From the NCBI GenBank assembly GCA_010672585.1, contig JAAHGF010000047.1:1-37885 (forward strand): a DNA stretch of 37,885 bases, read 5' to 3'. This DNA comes from Okeania sp. SIO1I7 (GTDB taxonomy: Bacteria; Cyanobacteriota; Cyanobacteriia; Cyanobacteriales; Microcoleaceae). The notes beneath the pieces are model-generated. The model was not told the origin of the DNA. It did not search any database and saw nothing but the letters and a program-made list of their open reading frames with translations. The number at the start of each line of letters is the position of its first letter. Position 1 is the stretch's first letter. The position numbers and the translations under genes are program-made. Below, piece after piece: positions 17,978 to 25,721 of this stretch.

Positions 17978-18665
17978 TAAGTTTTATATATACTTTTTCA
18001 GACTAACATTTGTTCAAAACTTATTTAAGGTCGCTATCTATAATTGAATTTTATTATGTCATCTGTACAGATTTATACTACTACTTATTCTCAAAATAAA
18101 TGTTCTTTATATGAATAATTTAATTCTTGTGACTGGCATTAGATACTGTTTGTCAAAAAAAGATTAAGTAGGGTGTGTGACGGTACGTTTAACATTTATA
18201 GAATAATAGTCGGTTTTACTGCCACGCTCTGCTTGCGGGAAGAGTGCGTTAAGTAACAAGCTTCGTACCCTACACTATCTAATTTATTTGACAAATATTT
18301 ATTTGACAAACACTCTCTTAATATTGATGCCATTAATAATAGTTATTATTGAATAAGTATTATTTTTTATATAACAGTTGTAAAAAATTTGTTTCTCTAA
18401 TTCTTTGAGTAATTATAGTATTCTATGATTTTAGCTACATAGTTATTACTTGAATGAATCATTAAAGTTTACGCTATTTTATGTATTAAATATTATTGAA
18501 TAATTTATAGAGGTTTTCAAATAGATAGACTAGAGTTGCCAAAGCATCATCCTACTCCCTACTCCCTAACCCAAGATAATTTTGTAGTCTACTTAAATGA
18601 AAAGCACTGTAATTGATATATTTTTTTCAAATATAAAATTTCCAGCCATGTTTAGATTTTGGCAA
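17978..18665. other. Gene-free AT-rich region with inverted repeats
   Basis: No gene is seen. An outer inverted repeat ACTGTTTGTCAAA (18145-18157) / TTTGACAAACACT (18302-18314) matches at 12 of 13 positions and encloses a GTAGGGTGTG...TACCCTACAC pair (18167-18176 and about 18266-18275). The latter motif is common in cyanobacterial repeats. No flanking duplication was found, so I do not delimit a mobile element. A short CTACTCC repeat lies at 18551-18569. Confidence 0.45.
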
Positions 18666-19115
18666 TTATTTAACGGATTCTTTTTGAAGATAATTAACTA
18701 TTGCTTTTAGCCCTAAAATATAGCTTTCTGAACCAAAGCCACTGATCTGACCCACAGCTACTGGTGCTATAAAAGAATGATGTCGAAATTTTTCTCGACG
18801 ATAAATATTACTCAGATGTACTTCTACCGTGGGAATATTAACCCCAGAAATAGCATCCCTAATAGCAATACTTGTATGAGTATACGCCCCGGCATTAATA
18901 ACTATGCCTTGGTGTTGCTCACTAGCTGAGTGAATTACATCCACCAAGACACCTTCATGATTAGACTGTAATACAGAGATTTTTATTCCAAGGGCTTCCG
19001 CCTCTTGCTCTAACAGTCGATTTATATTATCTAAAGTTTCAGAGCCATATATTCCTGGTTCTCGTAGACCCAGGAGATTCAAATTTGGCCCATGTAAAAC
19101 TAAAATGCTAAACAA
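18666..19115 (-). CDS. aroQ: Type II 3-dehydroquinate dehydratase
   Basis: A 149-residue dodecameric-type dehydratase of the shikimate pathway, converting 3-dehydroquinate to 3-dehydroshikimate in the cytosol. Visible motifs are the [17 protein letters not shown] lid with Arg18 and Tyr23, the [15 protein letters not shown] substrate site, [17 protein letters not shown] with the catalytic histidine, and [15 protein letters not shown]. Length and start match the family. A 44-codon conserved gene ends 28 bp upstream on the same strand; the two look like one operon. Confidence 0.96.
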   Translation of the reverse strand: MFSILVLHGPNLNLLGLREPGIYGSETLDNINRLLEQEAEALGIKISVLQSNHEGVLVDVIHSASEQHQGIVINAGAYTHTSIAIRDAISGVNIPTVEVHLSNIYRREKFRHHSFIAPVAVGQISGFGSESYILGLKAIVNYLQKESVK

Positions 19116-19143
19116 ATAATTTAAACGTTGAATGATAAAATGA

Positions 19144-19278
19144 TCAGCGACGAGATCGGTCGTTGACTGGAATTGGAATGAGTTCTGGTTCTGGTTCTGG
19201 TTCTGGACCTAATAAAGAATCAACCAGTCTGCGAGTCCATTCCTTTAATTTTTCTATTAGCTTGTCAATGTAATCCAT
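19144..19278 (-). CDS. 44-residue conserved small protein upstream of aroQ
   Basis: A short gene missed by ordinary length cut-offs. It begins [20 protein letters not shown], continues with a short hydrophobic SLLG, a Pro-Glu repeat (PEPEPEPE) and the ending [12 protein letters not shown]. An amphipathic basic helix followed by an acidic Pro-Glu spacer and a conserved-looking LIPIPV tail is unlikely by chance. I recall very similar 40-45-residue proteins near aroQ in other cyanobacteria, though that should be checked. The PE repeat is encoded by a CCAGAA hexamer repeat. There is no clear Shine-Dalgarno (GGGAATATAATATTG before the ATG). Confidence 0.7.
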   Translation of the reverse strand: MDYIDKLIEKLKEWTRRLVDSLLGPEPEPEPELIPIPVNDRSRR

Positions 19279-19305
19279 CAATATTATATTCCCGCTGAAT
19301 ACTCT

Positions 19306-19350
19306 CACCTTTTATAGTGAGGGGTAAGCGGGGCGGGTTCTGCCGCTTCC
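19306..19350. terminator. Hairpins between cinA and the aroQ unit
   Basis: Two stems are visible: CTCAC/GTGAG (about 19306-19322) and GGTAAGCGG/CCGCTTCCC (about 19323-19352). The second is followed by TTTTC on the plus strand but not by a U tract on the minus strand, where the genes lie. It could be a leader structure for the small gene and aroQ, or part of a repeat. Role uncertain. Confidence 0.4.
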
Positions 19351-19568
19351 CTTTTCATACAAAAGTTTTGAAAGATTTTAACAACTAAGCCACAAAACAA
19401 TAAATATTCATCGTGGCCTTTTGTTTATCTATCTTTACTTTATATATTAACACTATCTTTGCTATAAGGCTAGATGGCCATTCCGCAATGATAAGTTAAG
19501 TTGTCTTAAAAAATATGAACTTTTGTCCATAAGTTGATTTATTATTGTTATTATAATCAAGTCCTTTA

Positions 19569-20834
19569 TTATTGTGTTTTTCCTACAGATAAATATAATT
19601 TTCTTCTCAACAGATCGAGAGCTGTACAGGCACTCACTCTTCTAATCCAATCTCTACTGCGTAAAGCACCAAAGCGGTATTCAAAACTTTCTACCTCACC
19701 AGTTATTTTGGCAATGCCAATATAAACTAAACCTACTGGCTTAGATTCTGTGCCACCTCCAGGTCCAGCAATACCCGTAATACTAATTCCCCAGTTACTT
19801 CCTAACTTCTTCACCACCCCATTTGCCATTTGTTTTGCCACTGGATGACTTACAGCACCTTCTGTAGCTAAATCTTCCTGACTAACATCTAACAAAGAAA
19901 TTTTTACAATATTTTCATAAGCTATAACTCCACCATAAAAATATTGCGAACTACCTGGAGTAGAAGTCAACATACTACCTAAACCTCCACCAGTACAAGA
20001 TTCGGCCACAGCTAAAGTTTCCCCTGCATCTAACAATAATTTTCCTACTACTGAAGCTATAGAGTCATCATTAATGCCATAACAGTCAATTCCTGCAATA
20101 TCTCGTATTTTTTGTTCTACAGGCAAAATTAATTTATCTGCTAATTCTTGAGACTTAGCACAAGCAGAAATTCGTAATTTTACCTCTCCATAATTAGCAT
20201 AGGGAGCAACAGTAGGATTTTTCATTTCCAACAATGGGGCTACTTTTTCTGCCAAAGCTGACTCTGCAATGCCCCAAAATTTTAATGTCCGACTATAGAT
20301 AGTTTCACCACACCAACCCTGATTCTGCATATAAGGTACAGCAGTTTCTTGCCACATTAATTTCATTTCAGTGGGAACTCCGGGAAAAGTCATTATTGTG
20401 ACATTCGTCACTGGTTGCCAAATAATTCCTGGGGCACTACCAATAGGATTAGGCAAAATACTTGCGCCCTCGGGAATTAAGGCTTGTTTCCAGTTACTGG
20501 CAGTCATGGTGCGACCCCGATGGGCAAATTTTTTGGTAATATCTTCTATTATTTCGGGTCTTTCTATCACTGGAGTATTAAAATAGTCCGCGATGGTGGC
20601 CACAGTTAGATCGTCTGGGGTCGGGCCTAAACCTCCTGTGAAAATTAATATTTGGGAGCGTTGGGTAGCGATCGCTAATACTTGTTTGATTCTTTCTGGA
20701 TTATCTCCTACTACAGTTTGATAGTAATGAGCTATTCCTAATCTTGCTAGCTCTTGGGCTAAATATTGAGCATTGGTATTCAGAATATCCCCTAATAGTA
20801 ATTCTGTTCCAACACATATTATTTCTGCAATCAT
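19569..20834 (-). CDS. cinA: CinA-family protein (NMN amidohydrolase domain)
   Basis: A 421-residue protein with both CinA modules. The N-terminal MoaB/MogA-like domain (residues 1-170) contains ICVGTELLLGDILNTNA and FTGGLGPTPDDLT. The C-terminal PncC-type domain (about 255-415) contains VAESCTGGGLGSMLT and GIAGPGGGTESKPVGLVYIG. The C-domain of this family deamidates nicotinamide mononucleotide in pyridine-nucleotide salvage; the N-domain has been linked to ADP-ribose pyrophosphatase activity in some bacteria. Length is normal. The ATG at 20834 gives MIAEIICVGTELL, the family start. It is followed, 290 bp on, by the small-gene/aroQ unit. Confidence 0.95.
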   Translation of the reverse strand: MIAEIICVGTELLLGDILNTNAQYLAQELARLGIAHYYQTVVGDNPERIKQVLAIATQRSQILIFTGGLGPTPDDLTVATIADYFNTPVIERPEIIEDITKKFAHRGRTMTASNWKQALIPEGASILPNPIGSAPGIIWQPVTNVTIMTFPGVPTEMKLMWQETAVPYMQNQGWCGETIYSRTLKFWGIAESALAEKVAPLLEMKNPTVAPYANYGEVKLRISACAKSQELADKLILPVEQKIRDIAGIDCYGINDDSIASVVGKLLLDAGETLAVAESCTGGGLGSMLTSTPGSSQYFYGGVIAYENIVKISLLDVSQEDLATEGAVSHPVAKQMANGVVKKLGSNWGISITGIAGPGGGTESKPVGLVYIGIAKITGEVESFEYRFGALRSRDWIRRVSACTALDLLRRKLYLSVGKTQ

Positions 20835-20923
20835 ATAAATAAATTGTAAGCTATATATCTGTTTTAAATTAGCTCAAAATTTAATTAGATGGCTAAACTT
20901 ATGTAAGCATTCAGGTGTAGGGG

Positions 20924-20951
20924 TTGACAAAAAGGGAAAGGTCTGTATTAC
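20924..20951 (+). promoter_or_regulatory. Promoter of the IS66 tnpC remnant
   Basis: TTGACA (20924-20929), a 16-bp spacer and TATTAC (20946-20951) precede the ATG at 20961. It is a good sigma-70-type match for a transposase gene promoter. Confidence 0.55.
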
Positions 20952-21131
20952 TGATCACAAATGAAATTCAAGCCACCAGATATCCCAAAAGACCGAAAAG
21001 ATATAGAGCTACTGTCCAAAGAAGCTCTGGCAGAACTGGTTTGGCAACAGCAACGCCTCATAGAAAAACTGATTGAAGAGGTAGAACGACTCAAAGGAAT
21101 ATGTAATAAAGATAGTCAAATCTCATCATTA

Positions 21132-21307
21132 TATCATGTCCGGTTGAACAGTTATAAATAAATAACGACGGAGTCCTCAGGAGTCAACCCACCCGCGGGT
21201 CCCGACCGTGGAGGGGAAGTCAGTCCTCAGGAGGAAAGAGGGAAGGAAGAAGAAGAACTGGAGTTGAAGGAGAAAGTTTTTGATCACGCTCTTATCCGGA
21301 CATGATA
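21132..21307 (+). mobile_element. 176-bp MITE, TATCATGTCCGG family, copy 1 (inside tnpC)
   Basis: Perfect 12-bp inverted ends TATCATGTCCGG / CCGGACATGATA are flanked by TTA on both sides (21129-21131, 21308-21310). It interrupts the IS66 transposase frame between the Leu codon and PPSSD, so removing the element plus one TTA restores the protein. Copy 2 at 26929-27061 is the same element in the opposite orientation, shorter by exactly 43 bp; the extra 43 bp (21187-21229) is a GC-rich hairpin cassette. No coding capacity. Confidence 0.93.
21187..21229. repeat. 43-bp GC-rich hairpin cassette nested in the MITE
   Basis: This segment is absent from the sister MITE. It includes ACCCACCCGCGGGTCCC and is bordered by two copies of AGTCCTCAGGAG (21172-21183 and 21222-21233). 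Related CCCACCC-GGGT-GGAGGGG sequence occurs in the AGGGTYTGC element at 35457-35500, at about 450-480 and at 31708-31742. Confidence 0.7.
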
Positions 21308-21660
21308 TTACCCCCCTCAAGCGATCTACTAAAGCGATCAGAAAAAACCCCAGTCAAAAAGGAAAAGGAATCAGACTCCAGCCATCGAAAACCAAGAGGA
21401 CAACCAGGACATCCAGGAAAAACAAGAAAAGGATTTGGACGAGTAGACCGTTACCAAGTAGTGGAACCCATGCATATGCCCAGTATGTGGAGTAAATCAC
21501 TGGGAAACAAGGGGAACAACTACCAGAAATTACCAAGTAGCCCAACTGGTAGAACGTCCCATAGAAATCGTTGAATACCAACAAGTGCGTCGATTTTGTT
21601 GCCAATGTGGAGAGCAAGTTTCTGGGGAGGAAAGTTTGAAGTGAAGAAGTTTTTATAACT

Positions 21661-21681
21661 AATCATCCGAACATGATATTA
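21661..21681. mobile_element. Solo right end of the TATCATGTCCGG MITE family
   Basis: TCCGAACATGATATTA matches the right end plus TTA of the complete copies at 15 of 16 positions. It lies directly after the truncated transposase frame and may mark the event that removed the rest of the gene. Confidence 0.55.
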
Positions 21682-21689
21682 GTCTGTGT

Positions 21690-22896
21690 TCCATTTTTAT
21701 AAAAACCACCATAATTTTGTGCGATCGCCTCTTGAAGTTGAAATTAACAATTTTGATTGGCGATCGCTCTAAGAACAAAATAATAGATCGATAATTATTT
21801 GGGCATTTCTGAAATATTTTATCTTGAAGAGAAGTTTTTTACCCTATAAACAAAAAATCTGTCAATGGCTATAATTGCTTAAGCACCAATACCTATTCAA
21901 AATTTGTTTTTTTGAGATTTATTCAACCGTGGAGAAAGTATAAATTTTTGCACCCTATCTTGACGAAAAATAGAAGGTTGTAGCTTTTTCTAGACAAAAT
22001 TTCTTATTTTTAAACACAACATTGGCACAATAAACTATGTATCTGTATGATACCAAATCGCTGAAATAACGCAAGTTCGTGAAATATTTTGTAATGATTT
22101 GGGAAAAATCAGGGCTTGTTTGATTGGAATAAACAATTTTAATAACTGACTTGATAAGTAAAACCTATACTTTTTCCTTCTTGTCTAATTTTTGCTTTGA
22201 AACTACTTTTTGATGATTAGCGATCGCTTTCCTGAGAAGAAAGTGAAAATTTTGGTAGCAGTTGTGAAAGGTTAGAGATTTTGGTTGGCGATCGCTCAAT
22301 TTATCAGGCGTTGCATAAATGCGCTTGGGATTTTAATAGTTTTGTGGAAGTGGAAGTGGAAGTGGAATGGGCATCTTGCCCGTTCCTGATATTTTCCCGT
22401 TCCTGATATTTTCCCGTTCCTGATATTTTCACCGCAGGCAGGGACAGGCAGGATGCCTGCCTCCACTTACCACTTATATTCATCCCGCTCCTCAGCAATG
22501 CCATTTAGCAAGTACAAAATATAGCAGAAGGCAGAAGAAAAAATCTGGTTTTGTCTGAGTTTTAAACTTTTGATATATCCTCACCTTTCCTTTGACTGCT
22601 ATATGCTTGAAAAGTTTTCTGACAGTTGCTCTATATCCCAAGTCAAGGGAAAAATTGTTGGTTTTTAAGTTGCGGATTTAGTATTAACAGTGTCACGACA
22701 CTTCATGGAAAAGCCACATAAATAATAGAGGGATTGAACTAAGTCTTAAGTTAGTAGGAACTCTCTGTAAGAAATACATTTATTTAACCACTAGGTAAGT
22801 ATTCTATGAAGTAAAAGTTTCCGGTCTGGCAACTCAACTTACCACTTTGCGGAATCCTAATTTTTTCTATTGGAGCTTTAACCACAATTCACATGA
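21690..22896. other. Gene-free region with short repeats
   Basis: Nothing coding is supported over about 1.2 kb. It includes several GCGATCGC sites, a GGAAGT hexamer run (22346-22362), three tandem 17-bp units of CCCGTTCCTGATATTTT (about 22379-22430), a GGCAGGATGCCTGCC palindrome (22448-22462) and AGTGTCACGACACT (about 22690-22703). The region is probably decayed mobile and intergenic DNA. Confidence 0.55.
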
Positions 22897-23232
22897 TTAA
22901 CGGTCGATATCTTTTCCATCTTGAAGTAACTCCTCAAGGATTAAATCTCTTGTATCATTAATTCTCAAAGATACAGACCATCTACCAGAGGGGTCAAGCT
23001 TCACTGTAATTGTACTTGGTACACAGTTTTGTGGCAGTTGCCTACTTCATCGAATAGGTAATGGTTCTGCACATTTAGCTAGATAGACTTGACCATCTTT
23101 CCACTTGAAAGCAGACTTTGTGAACTCAGGACTACCACCCCATACGCTTTTTCTTAAAGTTGGGGTATTTAGCGCGTCCACTAAAAAAGTTAGTGAAATA
23201 GGATTTTGTAACTGGTCAGTTATTTCCGCCAT
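22897..23232 (-). pseudogene. TnpB (IS200/IS605-type nuclease) central fragment with nonsense codon
   Basis: The frame reads GGSPEFTKSAFKWKDGQVYLAK, CAEPLPIR, TGA, then SRQLP, STITVKLDPSGRWSVSLRI and a short unrelated end at TAA 22897. This is the beta-strand-rich (WED/OBD-like) middle of TnpB, where the stop occupies the place of the conserved Trp in the IxWSRxLP motif (TGG to TGA at 23047-23049). The N-terminal helix region is not recognisable and the RuvC and zinc-finger parts are missing, so it is dead. Confidence 0.75.
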
Positions 23233-24127
23233 CTTGCACTACGGCGTGAGCCATTCTTAGCCAGTTCGTGTATTTCCCTTGCCCCTATTGAGTTTGAAGC
23301 CATTTTCGCTATAAAAAATATCAAAGTACCGTTAGAGTAGTTGCTGACTTTTATGAAGATGAGATGAAAACAAACCTCTCTTATCTCTGTAAATCCACTA
23401 TAGAACCCATTTGGTATCTATTTAAAAATAGAGGAGAAGATGGGGAGATGGGGAGATGGGGAGATGGGGAGATGGGGGGATGGGGGGATGGCCAGATGGG
23501 GAGATGAGAGTATTTTTCTATCTGCAAGGGAAGCTACCAGGTGCGCTATTGGGCAACGCGGGGTCGCATCCGCTTTTTCCCCTATTCTCATTCTCGTTCC
23601 TGAATTTCCACTGGCTCGCTCAGACTGAGGACGGAAGCCAAAAGCACATACCGCGTCCAAAGATCCGTTTAGGGGTTCTATAAGTAGTACTGATGAGTCT
23701 AACGTGTCTCCGTTGTTACACGGTTTTTACTTCTTAATATCAAATTTGCTTTCAAATTCCACATATAAATAGTTTTAAATCGTGATTATATCTTGATTTT
23801 TGATTGATAAATAGTGAGAGATATTGGCATTATTTATTAATATAAATCAACATTATTTAATGATTAAAATTATGGTGATAGATAATCTTGGTATTAAATA
23901 TAAAATTCATCAAATTTTTGTATAGACATAATTGTGTTATTTTTACACTTAGTATAATTTTGGAAAATTTGAATTGTTTCATCCGGTGTTAGAAATATTT
24001 GAAAAACTAATGTATTTACATATATTTATCTAGATAAAGATTTAGTTAAGATGCTGATTTGTTATTGCTTTATTTTTGTATATTTACTATTGAAAGAGAT
24101 TACCAGTGATTTTAGAAAAAAAAACCT
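23233..24127. other. Gene-free stretch including a GGGGAGAT repeat
   Basis: It includes (GGGGAGAT)n at 23437-23510, a purine-rich G-run array with G-quadruplex potential on the plus strand. The remainder is AT-rich and holds no supportable gene. A 27-codon frame at 23220-23303 (-) starts just upstream of the TnpB fragment; I do not assign it. The 5' flank of the oxygenase gene is very AT-rich with no clear promoter. Confidence 0.5.
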
Positions 24128-25114
24128 ATGAGCCTACAAAGTTTTGCCTGTTTACCTTCAAAAATATTATCTAGACTTCCTCAGGTTAAAAAAGAACTAC
24201 TAGTTTATCTGATGCGGGTTTTATCAATTGATGCTTGGTTGATGCAAAAAGAAGACCATGATCTTCATAGAAACCATTTATCTTCTATTGATTCATCTGT
24301 CTCGGTTATTGTAAAAGAATTAGAAGAAAAAGGAGTGTATATATCTTCTTTAGAATCTTTAAATCTTCCGAGGACTACTGAGCTTATTCTGCAATCATCA
24401 TTATTGCGTCAAGAACTTGATAATTCCTCTCTAGGTAATTCTGATGGTAATCAATATGCAGTAGTTGCTCCTTCTACTGAGTTTGTTAAATACTGTGATA
24501 TTTATCGTTGGGGATTGAATACCTTTCTGTTGAAAGTTGTTGAGAATTATCTTAAGAGTCCAGTAGCCTACGGCTTTCCTTCATTTCGTCTTCATCGGTC
24601 TAAATTTGTTAGCGAACAGGATGGGTATTGGCATTTTGATAGAGAAGATAAACGTATGCTTAAAGTAGCAGTGTATTTTAACGATGTAACTGAGGATGGT
24701 GGTCCTTTTGAAATTTTTGATCGACAAAGCAGTTCAATTATCTTGAATATTTTGAAAAAGCATTATCCTTTTCTGGGACCCTATAAACCTCTTAGTCACC
24801 GAAACCTATTAAAGTTGATTCCCACCAGCTTATTAGATAATTTAAAATCGTTTACAGGTTTACAAGGAACTGTGATTTTTTTTGATCCAGTCCGACTTTT
24901 TCATCGAGGAAAACCATCTACTCAAGTAGATAGATGCGGTATATTTTACAGCTATTATACTCGCACGCCACATTATCCCTTTTTCTGTGGACCTGGTCAC
25001 TTTTCAGAAAAACACAGACACTATTTGGCAGAGAATTTATCGGACTATCAAAGAGAATGTGTCTTTTGGAGAAATGAATTAAATCCTATCCAGAAATATT
25101 TGCTAACTGTTTAA
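24128..25114 (+). CDS. Phytanoyl-CoA dioxygenase-like 2OG-Fe(II) oxygenase
   Basis: A 328-residue protein with a PhyH-type double-stranded beta-helix. The iron facial triad is visible as H169-x-D171 (YWHFDRED) and H259 (RLFHRGKPS), with the 2-oxoglutarate-binding Arg269 (DRCGIFY) ten residues after the distal His. The segment KVAVYFNDVTEDGGPFEIF is the usual strand after HxD. The N-terminal 100 residues are helical and not recognised. The substrate is unknown: neighbours (aldo/keto reductase and squalene-hopene cyclase, both on the opposite strand) do not form an operon with it. No Shine-Dalgarno is seen before the ATG. Confidence 0.8.
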   Translation: MSLQSFACLPSKILSRLPQVKKELLVYLMRVLSIDAWLMQKEDHDLHRNHLSSIDSSVSVIVKELEEKGVYISSLESLNLPRTTELILQSSLLRQELDNSSLGNSDGNQYAVVAPSTEFVKYCDIYRWGLNTFLLKVVENYLKSPVAYGFPSFRLHRSKFVSEQDGYWHFDREDKRMLKVAVYFNDVTEDGGPFEIFDRQSSSIILNILKKHYPFLGPYKPLSHRNLLKLIPTSLLDNLKSFTGLQGTVIFFDPVRLFHRGKPSTQVDRCGIFYSYYTRTPHYPFFCGPGHFSEKHRHYLAENLSDYQRECVFWRNELNPIQKYLLTV

Positions 25115-25138
25115 CCCACAAAATATAGAAGAAGGAGT

Positions 25139-25340
25139 CAGGAGTAAGGAGACAGGAGACAGGAGTTCGGGGAATTTAGAGGAGGTAGAAGTAAGAATTG
25201 TCTCTCAATTTTTCTGTCCTCGATTTGCCTAAAATGCTAACTTTTTGAATGTTTTAGACTAAAACAAGCGCACCCCTTGGGAATCTCAGAAGGCTAAAAC
25301 CTTTATCTGTCAATGCTTTGATAGTTAATCAGCAGACCCT
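25139..25340. mobile_element. AGGGTYTGCTGA-family MITE, truncated copy
   Basis: Its right end AATCAGCAGACCCT (25327-25340) and preceding ATCTGTCAATGCTTTGATAG resemble the ends at 35677 and 25598. It abuts the complete copy that follows, separated only by ACTT. The left end is not recognisable, so the left limit is approximate. Confidence 0.55.
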
Positions 25341-25344
25341 ACTT

Positions 25345-25598
25345 AGGGTTTGCTTATGGAAGTCTCTTTGCTAAGGCAGGGAGTAGGGAGTAGGGAGTAG
25401 GGAGTAGCTAAAACTCAAGAGTTGGAGGGAGTTATAGAGGAGGTAGGAGGAAAAATTATCCCTTGCCAACTCTGCCCAACTATATGCCAAAATACTCACT
25501 TTTTGAGCCTTCTTAGACGAAAATCAGGTACTTTTTCACGATCTAAAAAGGCACTTACCTTTATCTATAAAAACTTTGATATTTAATCAGCAAACCCT
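25345..25598. mobile_element. AGGGTYTGCTGA-family MITE, 254 bp, with ACTT duplication
   Basis: It begins AGGGTTTGCTTATGGAAGTCT and ends TTTAATCAGCAAACCCT, flanked on both sides by ACTT (25341-25344, 25599-25602). The interior includes GGGAGTA heptamers (25374-25405) and a GAGGAGGTAGGAGGAA block also present in the copy at 35397-35677. Non-coding. Confidence 0.75.
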
Positions 25599-25721
25599 AC
25601 TTAGATGCTTTAAACTGTTTCCTGTTCCCTGTTCCCTGTGTCCTCACTGTCGCAATATTTTATGAAAACTGATGATTTCTGTAGAGTAACTGATTTTATT
25701 TTTGATTTTTGGAAATGTCTA

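Larger units (their letters stand above)
20961..21646 (+). pseudogene. IS66-family transposase (TnpC) N-terminal remnant, interrupted
   Basis: The N-terminal helix ELVWQQQRLIEKLIEEVERLK, then KDSQISSL (ending at TTA 21129-21131), continues after a 179-bp insertion as PPSSDLLKRSEKTP, RGQPGHPGKTRKGF and, after a frameshift near 21465, CPVCGVNHW and RRFCCQCGEQVSG (two CxxC zinc-finger halves). This is the IS66 TnpC N-terminal and zinc-binding region. The catalytic DDE domain is absent: the frame ends at 21646 and runs into unrelated sequence. Three lesions are thus visible: MITE insertion, one-base frameshift and 3' truncation. Confidence 0.85.

Noticed and set aside
18145-18314. MITE with ACTGTTTGTCAAA ends
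   Set aside because: The inverted ends match 12 of 13, but no flanking duplication and no second copy was seen, so it is described only within the intergenic entry.
22304-22504. 66-codon minus-strand frame
   Set aside because: It spans 17-bp tandem repeats and a palindrome, and the product is a low-complexity read-through of these.
23220-23303. 27-codon minus-strand frame (MASNSIGAREIHELAKNGS...)
   Set aside because: It has protein-like character but is too short and sits in transposon debris; it may be a relic, but no family is recognised.
23418-23683. Frames on both strands over the GGGGAGAT repeat
   Set aside because: They are driven by repeat composition; no homology-like motifs and no start context.
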